Shown here: positions 29,501-37,736 of the stretch, piece by piece | Layout of the letters: every line of letters begins with the position of its first letter | Numbering within the stretch: the first letter of the stretch is position 1 | Source of the DNA: an uncultured Bacteroidales bacterium | GTDB lineage: Bacteria; Bacteroidota; Bacteroidia; Bacteroidales; UBA932 | NCBI GenBank assembly: GCA_934695325.1 | Contig: CAKUVD010000011.1 | Coordinates: 43,300-107,299 of the forward strand | Direction: 5' to 3' | Length of the DNA stretch: 64,000 nt | Position numbers and translations under genes: made by a program | Notes under the pieces: model-generated | What the model was told of the DNA's origin: nothing | The model's database searches: none | The model's input: the letters and a program-made list of their open reading frames with translations, nothing else

Positions 29501-31648
29501 CTATCGGCCGCAGAGATAATGGAGCCAGAAGGCTCGGTTCGCCTCCGTGAAATGGCGCCCCTGGTAGCCGCGATAGCCGTGCATTCCGTCTGGATAGATC
29601 ATCAGCTCGAACTTCTTGCCCTCCTTCTGGAGAGCGTCCACAAGCTGAAGAGTGCTCTGAAAATGGACATTGTCATCACCGGTGCCGTGGGTGATCTTAA
29701 GCATCACCGAGCCGTCGTATCCGGCCTCCGTCACAGGATAGTTTGAAGCGCTGGATATCGCCTTCGTGGCGGCATATCCATCATGATTGTTCATCGGGGT
29801 ATCCATAAAGCGCTCTGTATAATGCGTATCGTAAAGCGCCCAGTCATAGACACCTCCGCCTGCGATTCCGTAATGGAATGCGTCAGGATGGTTCATCACG
29901 AGAAGCGCCGTCATAGTCCCGCCGAAAGAGAATCCCTCCACGCCTATCTTGTCCGCATTGACATAAGGAAGAGTCTTCAGGTAGTCGGCCCACTCGACGA
30001 AATCCAGGACCTCGCGCTCGTCTAGCCTCCTGTATATCTGGTCAAGTCCCTCGCGGCCGTTGTGTCCGGAGGCGCGGCAGTCGGCGAAGACCTCGATGAT
30101 GCCGTTCTCAGCGTACCAGCTGTAATATGCAGGAGTCCTGAACTGGTCAATGACCATAGGCGTGTCTGGGCCGCCGTAGATGTCCACGTGGACAGGATAC
30201 TTCTTCGAGGCATCGAAGCCCTTTGGGTAGACGATCATAGCCGGAAGCGTCAGTCCGTCGGATGTCGTCATCGTAATCTGCTCAGGCAGAGCGTAGTCAT
30301 CCGCATTGAACCCAGTATGGGCCATATCCGCTACCTTTATCGAACGTGAAGGCCTTGCTATGTCATATAGCCATATCTGTGACGGTGTGCGGGCGTTGCT
30401 CATCAGTGCCACGACAGACTTTCCGTCAGGAGAGACACTTGCCTTTCTCACGTGGAGCGCCGTATCGGAAATGCTCCTCACCACTCCTCCGCGCACTGCA
30501 TAAACGGCGCTGCGGATATGAGAGTCGCGCTCCGCAATGAACAAGACCTCCGAGGACGAGCCGTCAAACGCCTTGGAAGGCTTTCCCTCGTTCACAGACA
30601 GCAGGGACATTCTCCAGTTCTCCCCGTCCGTCAGACGCTTGAGAACACTGCCGTCATAGGACAGGTAATATAGCTGCTGCCACCCGGTCTCGAAAGAACG
30701 CACCATATAGATGCCGTCACGTCCGAAAAGCATCCCGTCGATCCAGTCCAGCCAAGTCTTGTAACGCTCTTGGTAGATATGCCTTTTCGAGCCGTCCTCA
30801 GCTGATACGGCATACAGGTCCAGAGCGTTCTGAGTCCTCGGCTCCCTCTGGATATAGAAAGACTTGCTGTCGGCCCCCCAGAACGGAGTGCCGAAATACT
30901 GGTCGTCATCTGCATTGAAATCAGCCCAGACAGTGCCGCCGCCATCTACATTGACAATGCCGATTCGCACTTCAGGGTTCGGGTCGCCGCATTTAGGATA
31001 GCGGGTCATCCTGACAGAGCCTCCAGTCGGGGACACTCCGGCAAGTTCCACTGCACCGCCGGCATTCTGCGAATATGCAAGCCCCATCCCGGAACGTGCA
31101 GAGTCATCGGAATATGGCGAATATATCGGGAACACGGGGACTTCCGAATTGTCGAAACGGTAGAATCCTATTCTGCGAGAATCCGGAGACCACCAGAACG
31201 CCCTGTAACGTGAAGGCCTTCCGAAAATCTCTTCGTAATATACCCAGGAGGCATAGCCGTTGAGAATAAGGTCAGAGCCGTCAAATGTCAGGCGGCGCTC
31301 CTTTCCGGATGCCAAGTCATAGACATACAGGTCGTTGGCACGGGTGAAGGCAAGCATCGTGGAGTCCGGGGAATATGTAAGGTTCACGGCCCCTTCCGGC
31401 TTAACCGGAAAGTCGGCATAACGTTCAGGAGCATTGACACCGGCGATGGTCTTATGAGTCCTGGCGTTCACAGAGAAGGCGGCGGAATCCGCATAGGTTC
31501 CGTCGAAGGTGAATACCGCATTGTCCTTGTCGGTCCACTTCCAGGCGGAAGGAATCTTTTCGAAGTCCTGCGCAAGTGCGGACACCGAGGCAAGAGAGGC
31601 TGCGGCGGCGATGCCGGCACAGCGCAATAAAGCATTGACTCTTATCAT
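29501..31648 (-). CDS. S9 family peptidase, dipeptidyl peptidase IV type (copy 1)
   Basis: A 715-residue exported serine peptidase that removes Xaa-Pro dipeptides from peptide N-termini, located in the periplasm or outer membrane. A signal peptide (MIRVNALLRCAGIAAAASL) precedes an eight-bladed propeller at about 40-450 (DPP IV N-terminal domain) and an alpha/beta hydrolase domain at about 470-715. The nucleophile is Ser574 in GFSFGG; the acid lies in HGTGDDNVHFQ and the base in YPDGMHGYRG. The Glu-Glu type substrate-binding motif is seen as WVYYEEIFGR. The start MIRVN at 31648 gives the signal peptide and overlaps the helicase stop by 4 bases. Confidence 0.93.
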   Translation of the reverse strand: MIRVNALLRCAGIAAAASLASVSALAQDFEKIPSAWKWTDKDNAVFTFDGTYADSAAFSVNARTHKTIAGVNAPERYADFPVKPEGAVNLTYSPDSTMLAFTRANDLYVYDLASGKERRLTFDGSDLILNGYASWVYYEEIFGRPSRYRAFWWSPDSRRIGFYRFDNSEVPVFPIYSPYSDDSARSGMGLAYSQNAGGAVELAGVSPTGGSVRMTRYPKCGDPNPEVRIGIVNVDGGGTVWADFNADDDQYFGTPFWGADSKSFYIQREPRTQNALDLYAVSAEDGSKRHIYQERYKTWLDWIDGMLFGRDGIYMVRSFETGWQQLYYLSYDGSVLKRLTDGENWRMSLLSVNEGKPSKAFDGSSSEVLFIAERDSHIRSAVYAVRGGVVRSISDTALHVRKASVSPDGKSVVALMSNARTPSQIWLYDIARPSRSIKVADMAHTGFNADDYALPEQITMTTSDGLTLPAMIVYPKGFDASKKYPVHVDIYGGPDTPMVIDQFRTPAYYSWYAENGIIEVFADCRASGHNGREGLDQIYRRLDEREVLDFVEWADYLKTLPYVNADKIGVEGFSFGGTMTALLVMNHPDAFHYGIAGGGVYDWALYDTHYTERFMDTPMNNHDGYAATKAISSASNYPVTEAGYDGSVMLKITHGTGDDNVHFQSTLQLVDALQKEGKKFELMIYPDGMHGYRGYQGRHFTEANRAFWLHYLCGR

Positions 31649-33099
31649 TTTACAAAGTAATCTTCCTTGAAGTTTATAAGATAGACTTTCTCCACGGCCC
31701 TCGTGAGAGCTGTGTAAAGCCATTTGAAATCATCCACTGTGAAGAACTCCTGCCAGAACGGGTTGTCGATGAACACGCATTTCCACTGGCCGCCCTGGGA
31801 CTTGTGGCAGGTTATGGCGTTCGCATACTTGAGCTGGAGCGCATTGTAGAACAGGTCCTCGCGGACGGCGTCGTAGCGCTTCTTCTTCGTAGGAAGGTCT
31901 GCATAATCCGCCAGGACACCCTGATAGAGAGCGTTCTGCTGTTCGTATGTCAATGATGCTGATTCCGATTCCAGCGTATCCAGACACACCTTGGCAGAGA
32001 TCTCCTGGTCTCCATAGTCCGGGAATGAAAGCCGAGCCTGGGCGAAATGCAGGCCGTACCTGTCTTCATAATGGTTTATGGACAGGAGCTTGACGATATC
32101 GCCGTTGGCAATGTAGTCGATATCCTTCACTCCTTCCAGGAACTGATAGCAATTCTTCACGATCATCAGCTTGTCGTCTCGGACAAGGCGCTCCTCCTTG
32201 TACTGGACGGACGCGCGGATACCGGCATTGTACCTGTTGGCCCGCTTGTTCGAGCGGCACAGAACTATCGTCTCGTCCTCTCCATAGCGGTCGTATGCGT
32301 CTGTCAATGTCTCGATCAGTTCGCCACCCGAGACTCGCTGTATGTCGCTGAACCCGTCCGTGCGCAGTTCTAGCGTCTCCATGGGGAAAAGGTTTCCTCC
32401 GGACTCGTAGTCCTCCGATATCATCGTCCTGAGCATCGTGGCGTTATGGAGGATTCCGGACTCCTGCTGCTGCCTCACGACTGTCGTCAGCATTGACCAG
32501 GAAACTCCGCCGAAGCCGTCCATATATTCCTTCGCGAGGGCGGGGCTGTATTCGTGGCCGACCGGAGGCAGCTGGGCTGCATCGCCTATCATCACGAGAC
32601 GGCAGTCCGTTCCGCTTCTGACATAGCCTATAAGGTCTTCCAGAAGGTTCCCCGTCCCGAACATCGCAGTGGACTGCTGACCGGCTCCGTCAATGCCTAT
32701 GAGCGAGACCTCGTCCACGATGAAGAGCGTATCCTTGGCCTTGTTGGGCATCAGGGAGAACTGCCCGAACCCGTCGGCCCCCACCGATTTCTGCCGATAT
32801 ATCTGCTTATGGATCGTGTAGGCGGGACGCCCCGTGTACATTGACAACACCTTCGCCGCGCGGCCTGTCGGCGCCAGCAGTACACACGGAACCTCGAACT
32901 CGCGAAGCGCAGAGACGACAGCCGCGACTGCAGTGGTCTTTCCTGTTCCGGCATAGCCGTTAAGTATCAATATGTCCCCGTCATCACCTGTCAGGAATTC
33001 GCCCATACGGCGGAGAAATCTGTCCTGGCACTCCGTAGGCTCATACTTGAAATGCTCCCTGAACTTGGAATACAGAAAATCAGCCCGTCCCATCGTCAT
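31645..33099 (-). CDS. RecD-like ATP-dependent DNA helicase (superfamily 1)
   Basis: A 484-residue SF1B helicase. Walker A is GYAGTGKTTAV near residue 50, Walker B is LFIVDEVSLIG near residue 130, and the C-terminal UvrD_C_2 part carries ITCHKSQGGQW and YTALTRAVEKVYLINF. It lacks the long N-terminal region of RecD2, so it matches the short single-gene helicases of Bacteroidota rather than the RecBCD subunit. A role in DNA repair or replication is likely. It overlaps trkH and the DPP IV gene by 4 bases each, an odd functional mixture that looks like simple co-transcription. Confidence 0.9.
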   Translation of the reverse strand: MTMGRADFLYSKFREHFKYEPTECQDRFLRRMGEFLTGDDGDILILNGYAGTGKTTAVAAVVSALREFEVPCVLLAPTGRAAKVLSMYTGRPAYTIHKQIYRQKSVGADGFGQFSLMPNKAKDTLFIVDEVSLIGIDGAGQQSTAMFGTGNLLEDLIGYVRSGTDCRLVMIGDAAQLPPVGHEYSPALAKEYMDGFGGVSWSMLTTVVRQQQESGILHNATMLRTMISEDYESGGNLFPMETLELRTDGFSDIQRVSGGELIETLTDAYDRYGEDETIVLCRSNKRANRYNAGIRASVQYKEERLVRDDKLMIVKNCYQFLEGVKDIDYIANGDIVKLLSINHYEDRYGLHFAQARLSFPDYGDQEISAKVCLDTLESESASLTYEQQNALYQGVLADYADLPTKKKRYDAVREDLFYNALQLKYANAITCHKSQGGQWKCVFIDNPFWQEFFTVDDFKWLYTALTRAVEKVYLINFKEDYFVK

Positions 33100-34547
33100 T
33101 TCCTCCCGCTGAATGCCATCATCACCACCGCCAGCACCGGATAGATCTCGACTCGTCCCATAAACATATCAATGATGAATACCACCTTAGCCATGACAGG
33201 GACTCCATTGTAATTGCCGAGCGTTCCTACAGACTCAAGCGCAGGCCCGACATTGCTGAGGCTGCTTATGGATGAGGCAAGAGCATTCTGCACGTCCATA
33301 CCGGAGAGGATGGTCAATGCCATCGAAGCGGCTATCGTGATGAAATACAGGCCGATGAACACGATGTGCGGATAGATTTCACTGTTCGTCAGTATATGGT
33401 TTCCGATATGCACCTGGTTTATGGATGAAGGATGCACAGAGTTCTTTATCTGCTGTCCTATAGTCTTGAACATCAGCAGCATCCTATCAGCCTTCACACC
33501 TCCTGTCGTGGAGCCGGCCATAGCGCACGGAACAGAAATCAGCACCGTGACGATGCAGGCGAAAAGCGGCCAGGTATTATTGTCCGATATCGCGAAACCG
33601 GTAGTGGAAACGGCACTCACTACCTGGAAAATACCGGTCATTAAAGACTCGTCCCAGGAGAATCCGGCGCCGCTCATCTTCAGGGCCAATGACACCAGCA
33701 GCGCCGCCACGACAATGGTCAGCACATAGAATTTCAGAACCGGGTTGTTCAGCGGCTTCAGACTTCTGGACGCGAACACCATATAGATGATGCCGAAATG
33801 CACGGAGCCAAGGAACATAAAGACTATGGTGATTATGTTTATCAGATTCGAGTCATACGCCGCGATGGACATATTCCTGGTGCTGAATCCTCCAGTGGCA
33901 GTGACGCTGAAGGCGTGATTTATGGCATCGAAAGGAGACATCCCAGCCATCCAGTAGCACAGGAACGAGCTGACAGCCAGGCCGAAATATACAGCCGTGA
34001 ACACCCACACGGTCTTGTTCGTGCGTGTCCTGTACCCTTCCCTGGACAATGATGACACTTCCATATTAGTAAGCCTGAGCCGCACGGGGCTGGACGACGG
34101 GATGATAAGCAGCAGGAATACCACGACTCCGAGTCCTCCGATGAAATGCGTGGAGGACCGCCAGAAAAGAAGGCTGTCAGGAAGGATTTCCACATCAGTG
34201 AGCACAGTGCCTCCGGTAGTAGTGTATCCCGATACGGTCTCGAAGAGAGCATTGATCACAGAAAAAGGCCCGCCCCATAGCACATACGGCAGCATTCCGA
34301 ATATAAAGGACAATGTCCACGAAAGGACAATGATCATATACCCGTCCTTAAGGCTGATATTCGGCGACTTGCGCACGAAAATGAAGGGGAACACTCCCAC
34401 GATGAACGTTATCGTGAAGCTGATTATCAATGCGGCGAGGGCGCTGTCGTTTCCGCTTCCTATGGACACGAGAATGGACAGGAACATAAAGAACGCACTG
34501 GCCAGCAGTGCGAATCCGACATTCCTCGATATGACCTTCAGGTTCAT
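33096..34547 (-). CDS. trkH: TrkH family potassium uptake protein
   Basis: A 483-residue ion-conducting subunit for K+ uptake across the inner membrane. It has the fourfold M1-P-M2 layout with selectivity-filter loops TTGGTVLTD, TATGGFSTRN, STTGFAI and a final SNVGPALESVGTLG. Trk channels normally need a cytoplasmic NAD/ATP-binding regulator (TrkA). No trkA is in this window; instead the gene overlaps by 4 bases an upstream gene for a two-helix sensor-like protein, which may regulate it. The downstream helicase also overlaps by 4 bases. Confidence 0.95.
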   Translation of the reverse strand: MNLKVISRNVGFALLASAFFMFLSILVSIGSGNDSALAALIISFTITFIVGVFPFIFVRKSPNISLKDGYMIIVLSWTLSFIFGMLPYVLWGGPFSVINALFETVSGYTTTGGTVLTDVEILPDSLLFWRSSTHFIGGLGVVVFLLLIIPSSSPVRLRLTNMEVSSLSREGYRTRTNKTVWVFTAVYFGLAVSSFLCYWMAGMSPFDAINHAFSVTATGGFSTRNMSIAAYDSNLINIITIVFMFLGSVHFGIIYMVFASRSLKPLNNPVLKFYVLTIVVAALLVSLALKMSGAGFSWDESLMTGIFQVVSAVSTTGFAISDNNTWPLFACIVTVLISVPCAMAGSTTGGVKADRMLLMFKTIGQQIKNSVHPSSINQVHIGNHILTNSEIYPHIVFIGLYFITIAASMALTILSGMDVQNALASSISSLSNVGPALESVGTLGNYNGVPVMAKVVFIIDMFMGRVEIYPVLAVVMMAFSGRK

Positions 34548-35404
34548 TGCCCGGCCTCCTCCTGGCTATGTTCGTGCCTCTCCAAGGTATCACGCATCGT
34601 CTTTATGCGCTTGCGGAGCTGTATGTTCTCGCCTACAACTTCCGTTATTCCGTCATTAAGTTCCGACAGCTGGTCGTCTCCCTCGAACGTATAGGAATAC
34701 TTGCTGCCGAACGAGCGGTAGTTCTTCATTCCGGAGAGCATCCTATATATAGGGTTCACATAATAGGCCATAAGGAAGAACATCAGAAGCAGCACGAGCA
34801 GAAGTCCGACAGCCACTGCCACTGCCCCCGGGATGATGCTCCTGTAGAAGCCCCTCTCAAATGTGGCCGAGTTCTTCTGAAGGTCGTTGTAAATGGCCGT
34901 GTTAAGGATGTTTATATCCGAACGCAAGCGGTTATACCTAGGCTGCAGACGGTCGAAATACCACTCCCTCGTATTGATGAAATCTGACAGTATCGCCTGT
35001 GGAAGTTCCAGCGTAGTAAGCATATACGCAGAATACGAGTACAACACGGAGTCTGCCAGGGGAAGCATATTCGCCGAGGTCAATGATGATTTAAGACTGT
35101 CGCAATGCGCGATGAAATCATTCTGATGCAGCTCAGGGAGATGCTTCGCGGAATTGTCACCGATCACTGCCAGGATGCCTAGATTATAAGAGTTGGCGGC
35201 ATCCGCAAGCTTCTGCGCAGCATTGATGCTTCCGATATTGGCAGCGATGAGGTTGGAGACATAACTGCTCATACGGCTGTACTCCATAATGGATATGAAA
35301 CTGGATACGAGCAATATAACGGCTATGGAACTGAGGCTCAGGACGAGCTTCATCTTCATAGTCAGCTTGAAGTCACGTATATAGGTCCGCAGTTTTCTAA
35401 GCAT
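34544..35404 (-). CDS. Sensor-like membrane protein without output domain
   Basis: A 286-residue protein with the layout of the input half of a histidine kinase or chemoreceptor: a short cytoplasmic start, TM1 at about 20-40 (LVLSLSSIAVILLVSSFIS), a helical periplasmic region of about 155 residues (four-helix-bundle-like), TM2 at about 199-223 (AVAVAVGLLLVLLLMFFLM), then a HAMP-like region (YYVNPIYRMLSGMKNYRSF) and a coiled coil to the end (ELNDGITEVVGENIQL). No His-kinase, GGDEF or methyl-accepting domain follows; the gene stops and overlaps trkH by 4 bases. The start sits 45 bases after a clear -7 box. It could be a truncated kinase or a partner of TrkH. Confidence 0.75.
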   Translation of the reverse strand: MLRKLRTYIRDFKLTMKMKLVLSLSSIAVILLVSSFISIMEYSRMSSYVSNLIAANIGSINAAQKLADAANSYNLGILAVIGDNSAKHLPELHQNDFIAHCDSLKSSLTSANMLPLADSVLYSYSAYMLTTLELPQAILSDFINTREWYFDRLQPRYNRLRSDINILNTAIYNDLQKNSATFERGFYRSIIPGAVAVAVGLLLVLLLMFFLMAYYVNPIYRMLSGMKNYRSFGSKYSYTFEGDDQLSELNDGITEVVGENIQLRKRIKTMRDTLERHEHSQEEAGQ

Positions 35405-35449
35405 AATTCAATCACAAAGAAGCCGTTTTCCCGCACAGCTTCCAAACTG

Positions 35450-35457
35450 CAAACTTA
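35450..35457 (-). promoter_or_regulatory. -7 element of the sensor-trkH-helicase-DPP IV operon
   Basis: Minus-strand TAAGTTTG fits TAnnTTTG, 45 bases before the ATG at 35404. Confidence 0.6.
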
Positions 35458-35469
35458 CATAAAATAAGG

Positions 35470-36033
35470 TTATTCCGCAAACAGATAACTTTCATTATAC
35501 TGCCGGACGAGTTTTTTCATTCGCGCCTTGCCCTTTATCATCATCGGAACGGATATCACTGTACAGGGGGTTATCATCACTACCGCCACGAGTACAGCCG
35601 CGGCCAGCGCAGGCCCTGCGTCATAGTCCTGACGGACTGTCTCAGACGCTGCTCCCAGAGAACCGAGCAGACCGGCTCCAAGCCCGAAACCGATTATGTC
35701 ACGACCTGAAGAGAATACTTTTGCATTGCGCCTATATATTTCCGCCCCATTCGGAGAGAGATACAGCGACGCATCTTCGACGCTGAGAGGATGATTGTCA
35801 GAAGTATATATGATTCCTTTTCTGTAAGTCAATGTCCCCTCAATCTTGCCGGCGTGCTCACGCTTATGTACAGAAAGGCCCGGAGCGATCTCCGAAGATG
35901 CCGCCGACTCAGGAGCCGGGGCCAAGATGTTCAACGTATCGGTCCTCTCCATTTCCGTAGCCTTCAGTTCAGTTCCAATTACAAGCACCGGCAGAAGCAC
36001 AGACAGAAGTCTCAATATCACATCATTTTTCAT
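35470..36033 (-). CDS. Hypothetical membrane-associated protein
   Basis: A 187-residue protein I do not recognise. The N-terminus is a signal peptide or anchor (ILRLLSVLLPVLVIG). About residues 60-120 hold a segment of the kind GTLTYRKGIIYTSDNHPLS followed by YLSPNGAEIYRRNAKVF. Two hydrophobic stretches follow: one Gly-rich (IIGFGLGAGLLGSLGAAS) and one typical helix (ALAAAVLVAVVMITPCTVIS), then a basic tail (KGKARMKKLVRQYNES). It lies 56 bases after the lipoprotein gene of the TonB receptor operon and is probably its last member. The start MKNDVILRLL is chosen because longer frames run into that gene. Confidence 0.6.
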   Translation of the reverse strand: MKNDVILRLLSVLLPVLVIGTELKATEMERTDTLNILAPAPESAASSEIAPGLSVHKREHAGKIEGTLTYRKGIIYTSDNHPLSVEDASLYLSPNGAEIYRRNAKVFSSGRDIIGFGLGAGLLGSLGAASETVRQDYDAGPALAAAVLVAVVMITPCTVISVPMMIKGKARMKKLVRQYNESYLFAE

Positions 36034-36089
36034 ACACAAGTAATTCCACACATCATATAGATGCCTGGCCGGCACCGGACGTTGCACAC

Positions 36090-36704
36090 TCATCGGCCTT
36101 TCCCTGAGACGCATTTGAAACGGTATGTCAGACGGCCTGATACTATCTGTGACGTACACCTGTCAAGAAGAGCCGTATCTGCGCTGAGGCTGAGACTCTC
36201 ATCTCCCGTCACCTCCACAGTCATTCGGGCAAACAACGACGTCTCCCAGCTGCTGATGCCGTCAAGAATCCCGTAATTCGGATCAATATCCAGTTCATAT
36301 TCTCCAGACGTCCCCACTCCAAAGGTCGGAGTGAAGCACCGTACACTCCACAGACCTTCAGAAACGCCATTGTGGACATATATGTCCTCAATCGCCACAT
36401 TGATACGGGCATAAGCCTCATAATCCTCACGCATATCTATCCTTACACACGTCTCTTCTTTCACCTCCGGAATCTTCATAAGCTCTTCATATATGGATTC
36501 CGACGCCACTCCGTCTCCGTCCAGGTCAATGCTGCCGCCGTCCCAGTCAGCGCCTTCGAGCACATAGACTCCGACAAGCCTGTCCATCGAGGCTCGTGCG
36601 GCGTCGGTCATATCATAATTCACGCCTTCTCCGCAAGCCGACAATGACATCAATGTCAATGCAGACGCTGCACATATGCATAATATATCGTTCACTTTCA
36701 TCAA
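36090..36704 (-). CDS. Hypothetical lipoprotein of the TonB receptor operon
   Basis: A 204-residue lipoprotein (lipobox LSAC, Cys24) of no family I can name. The mature part begins GEGVNYDMTDAARASMDRLVG and continues as a beta-rich domain containing LDGDGVASESIYEEL, which resembles an EF-hand-like or Ca-binding loop (DLDGDGVASE) and recurs in small Bacteroidota lipoproteins that describe a model-fit DUF4840-type fold. Two cysteines near the end (LLDRC, YRFKC) could pair. It overlaps the DUF4249 gene by 4 bases, so it belongs to the same receptor operon and may be a surface accessory. Confidence 0.65.
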   Translation of the reverse strand: MMKVNDILCICAASALTLMSLSACGEGVNYDMTDAARASMDRLVGVYVLEGADWDGGSIDLDGDGVASESIYEELMKIPEVKEETCVRIDMREDYEAYARINVAIEDIYVHNGVSEGLWSVRCFTPTFGVGTSGEYELDIDPNYGILDGISSWETSLFARMTVEVTGDESLSLSADTALLDRCTSQIVSGRLTYRFKCVSGKGR

Positions 36705-37732
36705 TACGAAATTTTATCAAGATTGATTTCAAAATCAGCCGGCGTCATCACGGACACCATACCGGTTCCCCCTTTCACGTTGCTCGGATACGGGATGTCA
36801 CCGATTACAGTCCAGTCACTCTGATCCGACAGGTCGAATGTATAATCATTCATATAAGTATATGAGCTTCTGGACATTGACAGGACACGGAAACGAATTC
36901 TCCTGCACTGCACAGGAGTGAACTTGTCACTGGACCACCCGTTTGGATAATAATTGTACAGTCCCCCCTTAGGGAACGCTATCTTCAGCACATACTCACC
37001 GTCCGAAAACGTCTGGTCCGTGAATATGTTGAATTTGTTTGAATAATAATTGTCCCCGTCATACGAGGGCGAATCGCCATCCATTCCTATATTGATTTTC
37101 CTGTGGAGCAGGTTCTCATACGTATTGTCGAATTTGATCTCATTGGAAACAGTGCAAAGGAACTGCCCATCCTTGCAGCCGTCATAGTCAGGATTGACTT
37201 TGCTCGCATAGAAATCGGACACTATCTGCATTGTCATACGATAATAGTTCTTCTCTCCGGGGACATCCCTCAACGCCACTCTTGACATATAGTAGTCCAC
37301 TTCGTCACCGTCATCCGTATAGGCATTGAAACCTGAGGTGTCCACGGCAGTTATCGACGGGGCGGCAGGGACGACCGAGACCGACTCGGCCTCGCATTCT
37401 CCGGCAGTCACGCGTACACGAACCTCGTCCCCGGCCTTGAATTCCGCCTTGAACCGGACTTCGCCCACATCCGAAGAGAACCGCTTGGGCTCGCGCACAT
37501 CATCAGACGAGTCCGCCAGCACACCATTTACATAGCATTCCAGATGAGCCTCTTCGACAGGCTTCACTTCATTGAACATACTCCACGACAGATACACGGT
37601 ATGAAGAGTGTCCCCGCTCACCAGATTTCCATTGATGACCAGAAGTCTCTCCGGGCCGACAGCGCTCAGGTCAATGTATCTTTCACAACCGGCGGTCACC
37701 AGCGCCGCCACGGCAAATATGATTCTTCTCAT
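36701..37732 (-). CDS. DUF4249 family lipoprotein, partner of the TonB receptor
   Basis: A 343-residue lipoprotein (lipobox VTAGC, Cys16) of the DUF4249 family, which is almost always encoded next to a TonB-dependent receptor of the STN/carboxypeptidase-regulatory type. An N-terminal Ig-like half (LLVINGNLVSGDTLHTVYLS) is followed by a C-terminal domain with the family feature RRIRFRVLSMSRSSYTYMND. It probably acts as a surface-exposed lid or ligand-capture subunit, by analogy with SusD, but this is not proven. It starts 4 bases after the receptor stop. Confidence 0.85.
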   Translation of the reverse strand: MRRIIFAVAALVTAGCERYIDLSAVGPERLLVINGNLVSGDTLHTVYLSWSMFNEVKPVEEAHLECYVNGVLADSSDDVREPKRFSSDVGEVRFKAEFKAGDEVRVRVTAGECEAESVSVVPAAPSITAVDTSGFNAYTDDGDEVDYYMSRVALRDVPGEKNYYRMTMQIVSDFYASKVNPDYDGCKDGQFLCTVSNEIKFDNTYENLLHRKINIGMDGDSPSYDGDNYYSNKFNIFTDQTFSDGEYVLKIAFPKGGLYNYYPNGWSSDKFTPVQCRRIRFRVLSMSRSSYTYMNDYTFDLSDQSDWTVIGDIPYPSNVKGGTGMVSVMTPADFEINLDKISY

Positions 37733-37736
37733 TTCT

